This document shows, piece by piece, positions 24,193 through 32,252 of a DNA stretch of 64,000 bases. Positions within the stretch are counted from its first letter, which is position 1, and each line of letters starts with the position of its first letter. A program made the position numbers and the translations under genes. The DNA is from Streptomyces kaniharaensis. GTDB taxonomy: Bacteria > Actinomycetota > Actinomycetes > Streptomycetales > Streptomycetaceae. The stretch spans positions 682,001 to 746,000 of the forward strand of contig NZ_WBOF01000001.1 of NCBI RefSeq assembly GCF_009569385.1. Reading direction: 5' to 3'. The notes below the pieces were generated by a model. It was not told where the DNA came from. It did no database searches and saw only the letters and a program-made list of their open reading frames with translations.

Positions 24193-25464
24193 TCAGGCCC
24201 GGCCCTCGGCCAGGACCTGGCCCAGGCTCTTGGCGAAGGCCACGGCGTACTCGGCGATCTCCTCCTCGCCCATGGGGGTGGAGATGCAGCCCAGGCCGCT
24301 GTCGCCGATGTGGATGCCGTTCTCCAGCAGCTTCCAGTACAGGGCCTTCATCGCAGCCGCCGCGCTGTCGTACCCGGCGGGGGCGCTGTTCGCGACCACG
24401 CGGAACAGCGAGCCGAGGCCGTTGACCTCCCAGTCCAGGCCGGCCTCGCCGAGGGCGGTGCGCATCGACCCGCGGGCCTGCTCGCCGAGCTGGCCGATCC
24501 GCTCGTGCGCCTGCGGGGTGAGCAGGCGCAGCGAGGCGATGCCGGAGCTCATGCTGACCGGGTTGGCGTTGTAGGAGCCCGAGTGGGGCAGGGCCGGCTT
24601 GCCCTTGCTGGGGTCGAAGACGCTCATGAACCGACGGCGGCCGGCCACGGCACCGATCGGCATGCCGGCGGCGATGACCTTGCCCATGACGGTGATGTCG
24701 GCCTCGGCGCCGAGCAACTGCATGGCGCCGTGGTAGCCGACCCGGTACGAGCCGACCTCGTCGGAGATCAGCACCGCGCCGCTCGCGTCGCAGAACTCGC
24801 GCAGTGCGTCCAGCCACTCCTTGCTGGCGGGCAGCAGGCCGATCCGCCACGGCACCGGGTCGATCAGCACGCAGGCCAGGTCGTCTGCGTGCCGGCGCAG
24901 CACCTCCAGGGAGCCCTCCGGGTCGTTGAACGGGATGACCACGGTGTTGGCGACGACGCCCTCGGGGTTGCCGGTGACGGCGTGGCTGATCAGGTTGCCC
25001 GAGCCGTCGTTGTTCACCGCGACGGCGTCGTAGGCGCCGTGGTAGGCGCCGGCGATCTTGGCGATCTTCGGGCGCTCGGTGTAGGCGCGGGCGGCCTGGA
25101 CGGCCATCATGACGGCCTCGGTGCCGGAGCTGGTGAAGCGGACGTGCTCGAAGGTCTCGTTGCGGGCCGAGAGCGCCTCGGCGTACTCGACCTCCACCGG
25201 GGTGGGCATGCCGAAGCTGGTGCCGTGGCCGACCGCCGCCGCGATGGCCTCGACCATCTCGGGGTGGGCGTGGCCGTGGATCAGCGTGGTGCTGTTGTTG
25301 AGGAAGTCGATCCGCTCGACGCCGTCGACGTCGGTGACCCGGGCGCCGCTACCGGACCGGACGTAGACGGGGTAGGGCGAGCTGTAGACGGCGGTGCGGC
25401 TGTTGCCGCCCGGCATGACCTCGACCGCGCGGGCGTACAGGGCAGCGGACTTCTCGGTGATCAC
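24193..25464 (-). CDS. Class III PLP aminotransferase (glutamate-1-semialdehyde aminomutase-like)
   Basis: From GTG at 25464 (GAAGGG upstream) the product is 423 residues. It aligns by motif with HemL-type enzymes: GARVTDVDGVERIDFLNN, TSSGTEAVMMAVQAAR, AGAYHGAYD, DEVGSYRVG and the PLP-lysine segment VMGKVIAAGMPIGA. A longer frame to 25548 lacks a plausible start region. It probably moves an amino group on a non-haem substrate, as it is cotranscribed with the hydrazine-forming genes. The housekeeping hemL would lie with other haem genes, which are absent here. The exact donor and acceptor cannot be inferred. Confidence 0.83.
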   Translation of the reverse strand: MITEKSAALYARAVEVMPGGNSRTAVYSSPYPVYVRSGSGARVTDVDGVERIDFLNNSTTLIHGHAHPEMVEAIAAAVGHGTSFGMPTPVEVEYAEALSARNETFEHVRFTSSGTEAVMMAVQAARAYTERPKIAKIAGAYHGAYDAVAVNNDGSGNLISHAVTGNPEGVVANTVVIPFNDPEGSLEVLRRHADDLACVLIDPVPWRIGLLPASKEWLDALREFCDASGAVLISDEVGSYRVGYHGAMQLLGAEADITVMGKVIAAGMPIGAVAGRRRFMSVFDPSKGKPALPHSGSYNANPVSMSSGIASLRLLTPQAHERIGQLGEQARGSMRTALGEAGLDWEVNGLGSLFRVVANSAPAGYDSAAAAMKALYWKLLENGIHIGDSGLGCISTPMGEEEIAEYAVAFAKSLGQVLAEGRA

Positions 25465-25554
25465 GGGGAAACCCTTCGGGACGGGCCTGGACGGCCTTGG
25501 GAAACGGGCATGGGAAAGGTGCGCTCGGCGGGGGTTGTCGGCCGGCACGCCGGC

Positions 25555-27588
25555 TCAGTGCGATGGACCGATCAGCGCGTCCGACGAGAAGTACGGACCG
25601 GTCAGGGCGACGGCGGTACCGGGCGCGACCCACCGCACGGGGTCGTCCCCGGCTGCGGAGGCGGCTGCCCCCAGCTGCCCGGAGAGGCGGGCGGCCAGCT
25701 CCGGCAGCAGCGGCTCGGCCGCCACCGCCAAGGCCCGGACGGCCATCAGCTCCAGGGCCGTGCAGGTCCTGGCCGTGGCCGAGACCGGCTGCACCACGAG
25801 GACGTCCTCGCAGACCTCGGTGAACCGGCGGGCCTCGGCCACGAAGTCGCGGAGCTCGCGCGCGGCGGCACGGGCGGAGAAACGTTCCGGCTCCAGGGCA
25901 CTCGTCAGCCGGGCGGCGAAGGCGCGGATCCGGCCGTAGAACTGCTCGGCCTCGCCGTTCCAGCTGCCCGCCTCCGGCGCCACGCCGCCGAAGTACTTGC
26001 GCAGCCGGTCGTCGACCGAGGCCAGCCAGCCCTCCCACTGCCCGGCCAACTCGTCACGGACGAAGCGCTCGTAGTCCGCGACGACGAAGTCCCGGCGCCG
26101 GATGTCCGGGCTGGTGGCGGCCAGGTAGAGCCGAAGCTGGTCGCTCGTCTCCGGGCGGAACGCGTCCCGGCCCCAGATCGCGTGCTTGCGCCCGGTCGAG
26201 AACTTCTGCCCGTCGAGCAGGTAGAACTCGTTGCACACCATGGTGTCGGCGAGCGCCAGCTTGTCGGTGAAGGCCCCGAGAACGGCGGGGAAGACCACCG
26301 CGCGCAGGAAGGCGTTGTCGAAGCCGAAGAACAGCACCGTCCGCGGCTGCACCGCCTCGGCGTACTCCTCCCAGCTGGCCACGCCGTGCTGACGGGCCAG
26401 GTCGTCCACCGCCGTGATGAAGCGCGCGGCCAGCTCGAAGGCCGAGTACATCCGCTGGCCGTCGGTCGCGCCGGACGGGTCGGCCGGCAGCAGGATGCCG
26501 TCCGCGGCAACGGTGCTCACCGGCAGGTCGGGCAGCGGGGCGGCCATCACCCGGTCCACGTAGGACCGCAGCCGGGCGCTCATCGCGACGGACCGCAGGT
26601 AGTCGGCCAGCCGGGCCCGCAGCGGCTCCAAGGGCATGTAGTAGCGGGTGAGTTCGCGCTGCTCGGCCGGGGTCCCGCAGGAGCTGCAGCTCGGGTCCAG
26701 CAACTCGTGGTCGGCGAAGGGAAGCGCGCACGCCTCGCACTCGATGCCCGCGGTGTCCCGCGAGCCGCAGTGCGGACAGGCCCCCGCGACGAACGCCTCG
26801 AACAGGTAACTCTCGCACGGGACACAGTAGTTGGCCTGAACGGTCTTCGCGACCACCGTCCCGTTCGCGCGGAGCCGCTCGAAGAACTCCAGGGCCACCT
26901 GCGGGTAGCGCGGGGACGACGGCCGGACGAAGACGTCCCATTCGACCCTCGCGGCGGCCAGCGCCTCCTGGATCGCGTCGGTGTTGCGCTCGGCCAGTTC
27001 GTAGAAGGTCAGCCCCTGGTCGAGGGCGGCGGCCGCGACCTGGCTCTGGTGTCCGACGGTGCCCAGCAGCAGCCGGACCGGGGTGCCCCGCGCGATCAGG
27101 CCGCGGCGCAGCAGGTCGGCGTTGAGGAACGGGCCGGCCAGGTGCCCCAGGTGGAGTTCGCCGTTGGGCGTCGGGAAGGAAGGCAGCAGCAGGACGGGGC
27201 GACCGGTCTCCCCGGTCTGCGCGGCACGCCGGTCGTGCTCGGCGTCCAGCGCGGCCAGGTCCTCCCACCAGAAGGTGAGGAAGGAGAGCGGCCGGTCCTC
27301 GGCCGGGTTGTGCAGGGTGTGCACGCCCAGCGGCGGGAGGCGGAGCGCGTCGCCCGCCGCCACCGGCGCGGTCTCGCCGTCCGAGGTGACCTCACCGCTG
27401 CCGTCGAGGATCACCCAGACCTCGACGTCGTGGTGGTTGTGCGGGGCCGTGGTCTCGCCGGGCCGCAGGGTGACCCTGCGGACGTTGACGGGAAGTTCGG
27501 GGTTCTGGGCCCAGGCCGGCAGGACGCTTCGGACGAATTCCGGCAGGTTCAGGTCATTGACGGTGCGTGGAACGGTCACGATGTCCAT
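25555..27588 (-). CDS. Cupin-MetRS didomain hydrazine synthetase
   Basis: From ATG at 27588 the product is 677 residues. Residues 1-115 form a cupin with metal-ligand candidates in PHNHHDVEVW (49-58) and H90. Residues about 130-677 form a class I methionyl-tRNA-synthetase-like domain with HLGH (146-149), four CxxC pairs (C255/258, 271/274, 284/287, 301/304) as zinc knuckles, and a divergent KMSKS-like loop KFSTGRK. It probably lacks a tRNA role. Relatives such as Spb40 and PipS join N-hydroxylated lysine to a second amino acid: the MetRS half activates the amino acid and the cupin performs the N-N rearrangement. It adjoins the lysine N-hydroxylase (56 nt apart), the diagnostic partner, and so should start the pyrazole N-N bond. 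Confidence 0.9.
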   Translation of the reverse strand: MDIVTVPRTVNDLNLPEFVRSVLPAWAQNPELPVNVRRVTLRPGETTAPHNHHDVEVWVILDGSGEVTSDGETAPVAAGDALRLPPLGVHTLHNPAEDRPLSFLTFWWEDLAALDAEHDRRAAQTGETGRPVLLLPSFPTPNGELHLGHLAGPFLNADLLRRGLIARGTPVRLLLGTVGHQSQVAAAALDQGLTFYELAERNTDAIQEALAAARVEWDVFVRPSSPRYPQVALEFFERLRANGTVVAKTVQANYCVPCESYLFEAFVAGACPHCGSRDTAGIECEACALPFADHELLDPSCSSCGTPAEQRELTRYYMPLEPLRARLADYLRSVAMSARLRSYVDRVMAAPLPDLPVSTVAADGILLPADPSGATDGQRMYSAFELAARFITAVDDLARQHGVASWEEYAEAVQPRTVLFFGFDNAFLRAVVFPAVLGAFTDKLALADTMVCNEFYLLDGQKFSTGRKHAIWGRDAFRPETSDQLRLYLAATSPDIRRRDFVVADYERFVRDELAGQWEGWLASVDDRLRKYFGGVAPEAGSWNGEAEQFYGRIRAFAARLTSALEPERFSARAAARELRDFVAEARRFTEVCEDVLVVQPVSATARTCTALELMAVRALAVAAEPLLPELAARLSGQLGAAASAAGDDPVRWVAPGTAVALTGPYFSSDALIGPSH

Positions 27589-27644
27589 CGTGTGGTGGGG
27601 GTGGACTCGCCCCCGGCTCCTCTCCCGGAGTCGTTGGTACTCGG

Positions 27645-28976
27645 TCAGCGCCCCGTGTTCAGGGCGAGTTCGGCGGGTGCGTCGTCCGCCTCCTGCGGAC
27701 CGGGCGGCGCCCAGTCCAGGGCCGTGCTCACCGATCCGGTGTCGTAGCGCCGGCGGCCGAGCAGGCTGTTGGTGATCACCGCGCTGCGCCAGGCGAGCAG
27801 GCTGAGGTTGGGGTCCGCCACCCCGTACTCCCGCCGCGCGGCGTTCTGGACGAAGATGCGGTGCTCCGCCGGGCCGTCCCACTGGAGGCTGAAGTCCGGC
27901 CGCACCACCGGCAGGCCGTCACTGATCGCGAGCCGGTCCTTGAGCCCGAGCAGTAGGTCGGGCATGGCGTGCTCGTAGCCGGTGGCGCAAATGACGACGT
28001 CCACCGCCTCCCGCACCGGCTCCCCGCCGCGGGCCGGGCGCCAGGTGATGACCAGCCCCTCGGCGGTCTCCTCCAGGTCCTCCAGGGTGTGGTCGAGCAG
28101 GATGCGGCAGCTGCGCTCGCGGCCCTCCAGGAGGTCCAGGTCGTACAGCCGCCGGTAGAGGTCCTCCAGCAGCGGGATGGAGATGCCGTCGCTGGTGAGG
28201 CGTAGCCGCTGCACGATCTCTTCGCGCTCGTGCTCCGGCAGACCGTAGAAGTGGTGGCTGTAGTCGGGCAGGTAGAGCTCGTCGACGAACGGGCTGTCGT
28301 CCAACGGGAGCAGGTTGGTTCGCCGGGTGCCCCAGAGGATCTGCTCGGGGCGCCGTTCCTCGCCGCCCAACAGGTAGTTGACGACCTCGGCGCCGCTCTG
28401 CCCGCCGCCGACGACGGCGACCCGCTTGCCGGCGAAGTCCCGCGGCCGGCGGAGCAGTTGGTCGGTGTGGAAAACCCGCTCGGGGTCGTGGCCGCGCATG
28501 CTGTGCGGCAGCCGCGGTGCGAGGCCGGTGCCGACGACGATGTTGCGGGCCTGGAGGAGGCCGTCGCTGGTGTGGACGACGAAGGAACCGCCGTCCCACT
28601 CGACGTTCTCCGCCCGCACGCCGAAGCGCAGGTTGTCCAGGCCAGCCACCGCCCACTGGCAGTACTGCTCGAACTCCCGGCGCGGCACCTTCGACCGGCC
28701 GGTCACCAGCAGGCGGTAGAGCCGTTTGGTGTCCACCTGGAAGGCCAGGAAGGAGAACGGGTTGGTCGGGTCGACCGGAGTGACCAGGTCCTTCAGGAAG
28801 TGGACCTGCATCTGCGCGTCCGGCAGCATCAGGCCGGGATGCCACTCGAATCGGTCCTTGTGGTCGACGAAGACGGTCGACAAACCCGGTTCCCCCGACG
28901 TCAGTGCCGCGAGACTCAGATTCGAGGGACCTATGCCGACACCCACCAGATCGAAAGTCTCCGGCATCTCACTCAT
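27645..28976 (-). CDS. L-lysine N6-monooxygenase (IucD/Spb38-like)
   Basis: The 443-residue flavoprotein begins with the FAD motif GVGIGPSNLSLAAL, has the substrate-region motif FEWHPGLMLPDAQMQVHFLKDLV, the NADPH motif VVGGGQSGAEV and a late ATGYEH segment, all typical of ornithine/lysine N-hydroxylases. It uses FAD, NADPH and O2 to hydroxylate the side-chain amine. No siderophore synthetase is nearby, and the next gene encodes a cupin-MetRS hydrazine synthetase, so the product, N6-hydroxylysine, should feed N-N bond formation. Lysine rather than ornithine is inferred from that partnership. Confidence 0.92.
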   Translation of the reverse strand: MSEMPETFDLVGVGIGPSNLSLAALTSGEPGLSTVFVDHKDRFEWHPGLMLPDAQMQVHFLKDLVTPVDPTNPFSFLAFQVDTKRLYRLLVTGRSKVPRREFEQYCQWAVAGLDNLRFGVRAENVEWDGGSFVVHTSDGLLQARNIVVGTGLAPRLPHSMRGHDPERVFHTDQLLRRPRDFAGKRVAVVGGGQSGAEVVNYLLGGEERRPEQILWGTRRTNLLPLDDSPFVDELYLPDYSHHFYGLPEHEREEIVQRLRLTSDGISIPLLEDLYRRLYDLDLLEGRERSCRILLDHTLEDLEETAEGLVITWRPARGGEPVREAVDVVICATGYEHAMPDLLLGLKDRLAISDGLPVVRPDFSLQWDGPAEHRIFVQNAARREYGVADPNLSLLAWRSAVITNSLLGRRRYDTGSVSTALDWAPPGPQEADDAPAELALNTGR

Positions 28977-29007
28977 GCTGTCTCTCCCATTGTCACTAGG
29001 GCGCTGG

Positions 29008-30162
29008 TCAGCCGATCTCGTGCGCCGGTATCCAGGTCACTCTCCGGGCGGTCAGTGACCCCATCAGCTTTTCGAATTGGTCAGCGGACAGAGTGCGGTG
29101 CGGTTTCCGCCAGCCGGCGCCGGTGACCGACCGCTCGGCGAGCAGCCCGGTCGCCCCGGCCAGCGCGAACCCGGTGGTGCGGGCCATCGCGGAGAGGCCG
29201 GTCGTCTCGTCCGCCGAGTCGAGGACGGTACTGCGCAGACTGGTCGGCTCTCCGGCCAGGCGGCCGTGCGCGGTCACCTCCAGGACCACCAGGTCCCGGT
29301 CGCCGGTGCGGGCGCGCACCTGCGGGGCCAGCACCCGTTCGACCACGCGCTTGGGCGGCACCTCGACGCCGTCGACGTCGACGGTCTCCTCGGCCAGCAG
29401 CCCGAGCCGGGCCAGGCCGGACACGGCCTGGGCGAAACCGGGCCAGCGCAGGGTCTTCTGGGTGCAGTCGACCCCTTGCAGCAGCGGGTGCTCGCCGAGC
29501 CAGGGCGCCATGCCGTCGTGATAGGCCTCCAGCCGGCCGACCCCGTCGACCTCCCGCGTCTCGACCCCGGAGAAGCGGGCGTGCCGCACCCTCCGGCCAC
29601 CGCTCAGGGCCAGCGCCTCGCGCTGGGCGATCGGCAGGTGGTGGTCGTTCTCGCCGCCGAAGAAGGCGGTGTAGCCGAGCGGTTCGCGCGGCTGCTCGGG
29701 CACGCCGCCGCAGCAGATCTCCAGCGCCTCGATCTGGTCCAGGCGCTGCGCCACGTGCACCGCGAGCAGCTCGGTGAGGCCCGGTTCGAGTCCGAGCGGC
29801 AGCAGGACGGTGGCGCCTGCGGCCCGGAACCACGCGTCGAGACCGGCGAGTTCCTCGGTCGGCGGCCGGGTGATGCTCGCCACCGGCACCCTGGGGTCGG
29901 TCCGCACCACCGTGCGGATCACCGCCCGGGTCGCCGCCCACGGCAGCGCCGTGGCGACGGCGTCCCGCCCGGCGAGCGCATCCGCCGGATCGGCCGCGAC
30001 CCGGACCGGGCAGCCGCCGAACCCGGCCAGCCAGCCGGCCAGTTCGACGGCCCGCTCGCGGTCCCGGTCGACCAGCGTCAGCTCGGTGGTGTCAGGGCCG
30101 GTGGCCAGCGCGTACGCGGCGGCCCGGCCCATCTGCCCGCAGCCCACCAGCGCCGCCTTCAC
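29008..30162 (-). CDS. Saccharopine-dehydrogenase-like oxidoreductase
   Basis: From GTG at 30162 the product is 384 residues. It has an N-terminal Rossmann motif (ALVGCGQMGRAAAYAL) and the family segments LPLGLEPGLTELLAVHV and CGGVPEQPREPLGYTAFF. Saccharopine dehydrogenases cleave or form secondary amines between lysine and 2-oxoglutarate. Here the likely substrate is the lysine-derived hydrazine adduct or its hydrazone, releasing a smaller hydrazino acid. This fits its place directly upstream of the lysine N-hydroxylase gene (31 nt) in the operon. An FAD enzyme at 36.1 kb could do the same job, so the division of labour is uncertain. Confidence 0.83.
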   Translation of the reverse strand: MKAALVGCGQMGRAAAYALATGPDTTELTLVDRDRERAVELAGWLAGFGGCPVRVAADPADALAGRDAVATALPWAATRAVIRTVVRTDPRVPVASITRPPTEELAGLDAWFRAAGATVLLPLGLEPGLTELLAVHVAQRLDQIEALEICCGGVPEQPREPLGYTAFFGGENDHHLPIAQREALALSGGRRVRHARFSGVETREVDGVGRLEAYHDGMAPWLGEHPLLQGVDCTQKTLRWPGFAQAVSGLARLGLLAEETVDVDGVEVPPKRVVERVLAPQVRARTGDRDLVVLEVTAHGRLAGEPTSLRSTVLDSADETTGLSAMARTTGFALAGATGLLAERSVTGAGWRKPHRTLSADQFEKLMGSLTARRVTWIPAHEIG

Positions 30163-30194
30163 GAGCGCTGTCCCCGCGGTCGGGTCGCCACGGC

Positions 30195-31457
30195 CTACTC
30201 TCCGTCGGCCACGGCCGGGGTCACCCGGGCCACCGCCTCGGCGGGCACCCGGTCCAGCAGCGCCTCCAGCCCGGCCCGCGTGACGTGCCGGGCGACCACC
30301 GCGGCCACTCGCTGCTGCCCGAAGTTCTCGGGCGGCAGGGCGACTTCGGTCCCTGCCGGGACCTCGTAGAAGACGTGGTCGAAACCCGCCTGCTCGCAGA
30401 TCCCCTGCAGACCGCCGACCTCCTCGAAGCGCCCGGCCCGCTCGGCGAGCACGAACCGCAGGCCCGCGTTGACCTGCCGGTCGTGCTCCAGCCGCAGCGG
30501 ATCTCCGGTGGCGACCCTGATGACGTTCTCGAAGTAGTCGACGCCGGTGGCCAGCGGCACCAGGTGCGAGCCGATGTAGTCGCCGGCCGGGCGGGCGGCG
30601 ATCTCGATGAACCGCAGGCCCTGCTCGCCCCACTTGGCCTCCAGGTGGAAGGCGCAGTGGTCGAAGCCCAGGCCCGCCACGATGTCCTTGGTGGTCGCGG
30701 TGATCTCCGCCCAGTCGTCGGAGGGCAGCGCGCTGGGCACCTTGTGCGACAGCTCCAGGTGGTACGGGACGCTCGTCACCTTGTCCGTGACGGTGACGAC
30801 GTGCACCTCGCCGTCCGAGACGAATCCCTCGACGCTCAGCTCGTCGCCCTCCAGGAACTCCTCGACGATGAACTCCGCGCCGAACTGGCGGAAAACCGGG
30901 TCGAAGTCCGGCCGGGCGATGCCCGCGAGCCGCTCCATGGCCGGCTCCAGGTCCGCCGGCCCGCGCAGCTCGAAGATGCCCTTGGAGCCCGAGGCTCCGG
31001 TGGGCTTCACGACGGCCGGCAGCCCGACCTCGTCCAGGGCCTTGCGCAGCTCGTCCAGGCCGGTGACCCGGGCGAAGCGCGGGAGCACGCCGCCGAGGTG
31101 GCGCAGCGCCTCCTTCATCGCGTACTTGTTCCGGGCGCGCAGCGCGGCGGTCTCGGACATGCCGCGCAGGCCGAGGTCGGCGGCGATCGCCGCGACCAGC
31201 TGCACGTCGACCTCGGTGAAGTTGGCGACTCCGGCCAGGTCGTAGCTCTTCGCGAGGTCCCGGGCAGCCGCCAGCGAGGCCTCCCGGTCGTAGGTGTCGA
31301 CCTGACGGAATTCGTCCACGAGCGGCTTGGCGAATTCCGGGACGGATCGTCCGAGGAGCACCACACCATATCCGAGGCGGCGGGCCGCGAGAAGGGATTC
31401 GAGGCCCTCCCGCTGAATCCTCCGCAGGTTCACGAAAAGCACATGGCGCTTCGCCAC
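30195..31457 (-). CDS. ATP-grasp ligase
   Basis: From GTG at 31457, with GGAGGG upstream, the product is 420 residues. It has the ATP-grasp core: VVKPTGASGSKGIFEL, VEEFLEGDELSVEGFV and the metal/phosphate site EIAARPAGDYIG. These enzymes make an acyl-phosphate and join it to an amine or thiol. It is the first gene of the for minus operon and is divergent from an S9 peptidase. It may form an amide between an amino acid and a pathway intermediate, perhaps as a temporary group; that is inference. It lacks carboxylase or CPSase partner domains. Confidence 0.85.
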   Translation of the reverse strand: MAKRHVLFVNLRRIQREGLESLLAARRLGYGVVLLGRSVPEFAKPLVDEFRQVDTYDREASLAAARDLAKSYDLAGVANFTEVDVQLVAAIAADLGLRGMSETAALRARNKYAMKEALRHLGGVLPRFARVTGLDELRKALDEVGLPAVVKPTGASGSKGIFELRGPADLEPAMERLAGIARPDFDPVFRQFGAEFIVEEFLEGDELSVEGFVSDGEVHVVTVTDKVTSVPYHLELSHKVPSALPSDDWAEITATTKDIVAGLGFDHCAFHLEAKWGEQGLRFIEIAARPAGDYIGSHLVPLATGVDYFENVIRVATGDPLRLEHDRQVNAGLRFVLAERAGRFEEVGGLQGICEQAGFDHVFYEVPAGTEVALPPENFGQQRVAAVVARHVTRAGLEALLDRVPAEAVARVTPAVADGE

Positions 31458-32252
31458 AGGACCCTCCAGTCTGCATTGCCGGATGAGAAAGTCGAGCGGA
31501 ACCAACCACAGCCCGAGAGTCCTTCTCCGGCCCGGTCGGAAGCTAAACCTGTGCGGGCCGCCGGGAAAGTGTGGGAATTTCCCGCACGGTCCGTTCACAG
31601 GAAGTTCCGACGCACGACGCCGCCGGCTGCACCGGGGCAGCATTCGACCGCTTGCGAGGACGTGCACGGAAAAGGACGGGAAATACCGAGTCGGGCAGCG
31701 TGACCGCCGCCTCGAAACCCCGGCCGCGGGCCGGGCTTCAGGGCTCTCCAGTAACACGGGCACCGTCAGCAACGCTGCCCTCGGGCTCACCACCAGCATG
31801 ATTTGTCATCAGAGGCATGTCAACCGATCGCTTCCGGTCATCCCGGCGACCCCGACGCTCACCTGACGCTCCTCGAGTCTCGCCTGTCGAGACTCTTGTT
31901 GAACAGTCAAAGACCGTCGGCTCCAAGAGAGTTCGACACTTCCTCGAACCCGGGTGGAACGCCGCCGACCTCGGCGTCCGTGCGCCCCGGCACCCCGATC
32001 CGGCCTGCCTTCCGCGCCCGCGTGGCCGAAATCCTCCCTGCCCCGGGGAAGTTGTCCAGACCTCCGGCAGGACAGGTCGGCCTCTGGCAGGATGATCAGT
32101 CCGACCGGGGCGGCTCCGAGCGGCATCCCGTTTCGGCCGTCCGCATCGCCGACGCCACCGAAACCACCTGCGGTGCCCGCGATTTCGGCCACGCCTGTGC
32201 TCTCCCGCCCCCCGTTCCCGACCCGGCCCCCCACGACTGCCGAGGAGAACGC
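31458..32252. promoter_or_regulatory. Long divergent control region of the for operon and the S9 peptidase gene
   Basis: This 795-bp region has no convincing gene; open frames over it lack codon bias and starts. It carries a near-palindrome GTGTGGGAATTTCCCGCAC at 31569-31587, about 110 bp upstream of the ATP-grasp start, and a perfect 8-bp hairpin (31875-31882 with 31888-31895) followed by TTGTT. The size and several symmetric elements suggest a main control point for the for cluster. It may be read by the cluster's ECF sigma factor or an unlinked activator. Confidence 0.5.

Noticed and set aside
24193..25464. Housekeeping hemL (glutamate-1-semialdehyde aminomutase)
   Set aside because: No haem gene is near, and it is cotranscribed with hydrazine-forming genes.
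25555..27588. Methionyl-tRNA synthetase
   Set aside because: The N-terminal cupin, altered KMSKS loop and adjacent lysine N-hydroxylase identify the hydrazine synthetase type.
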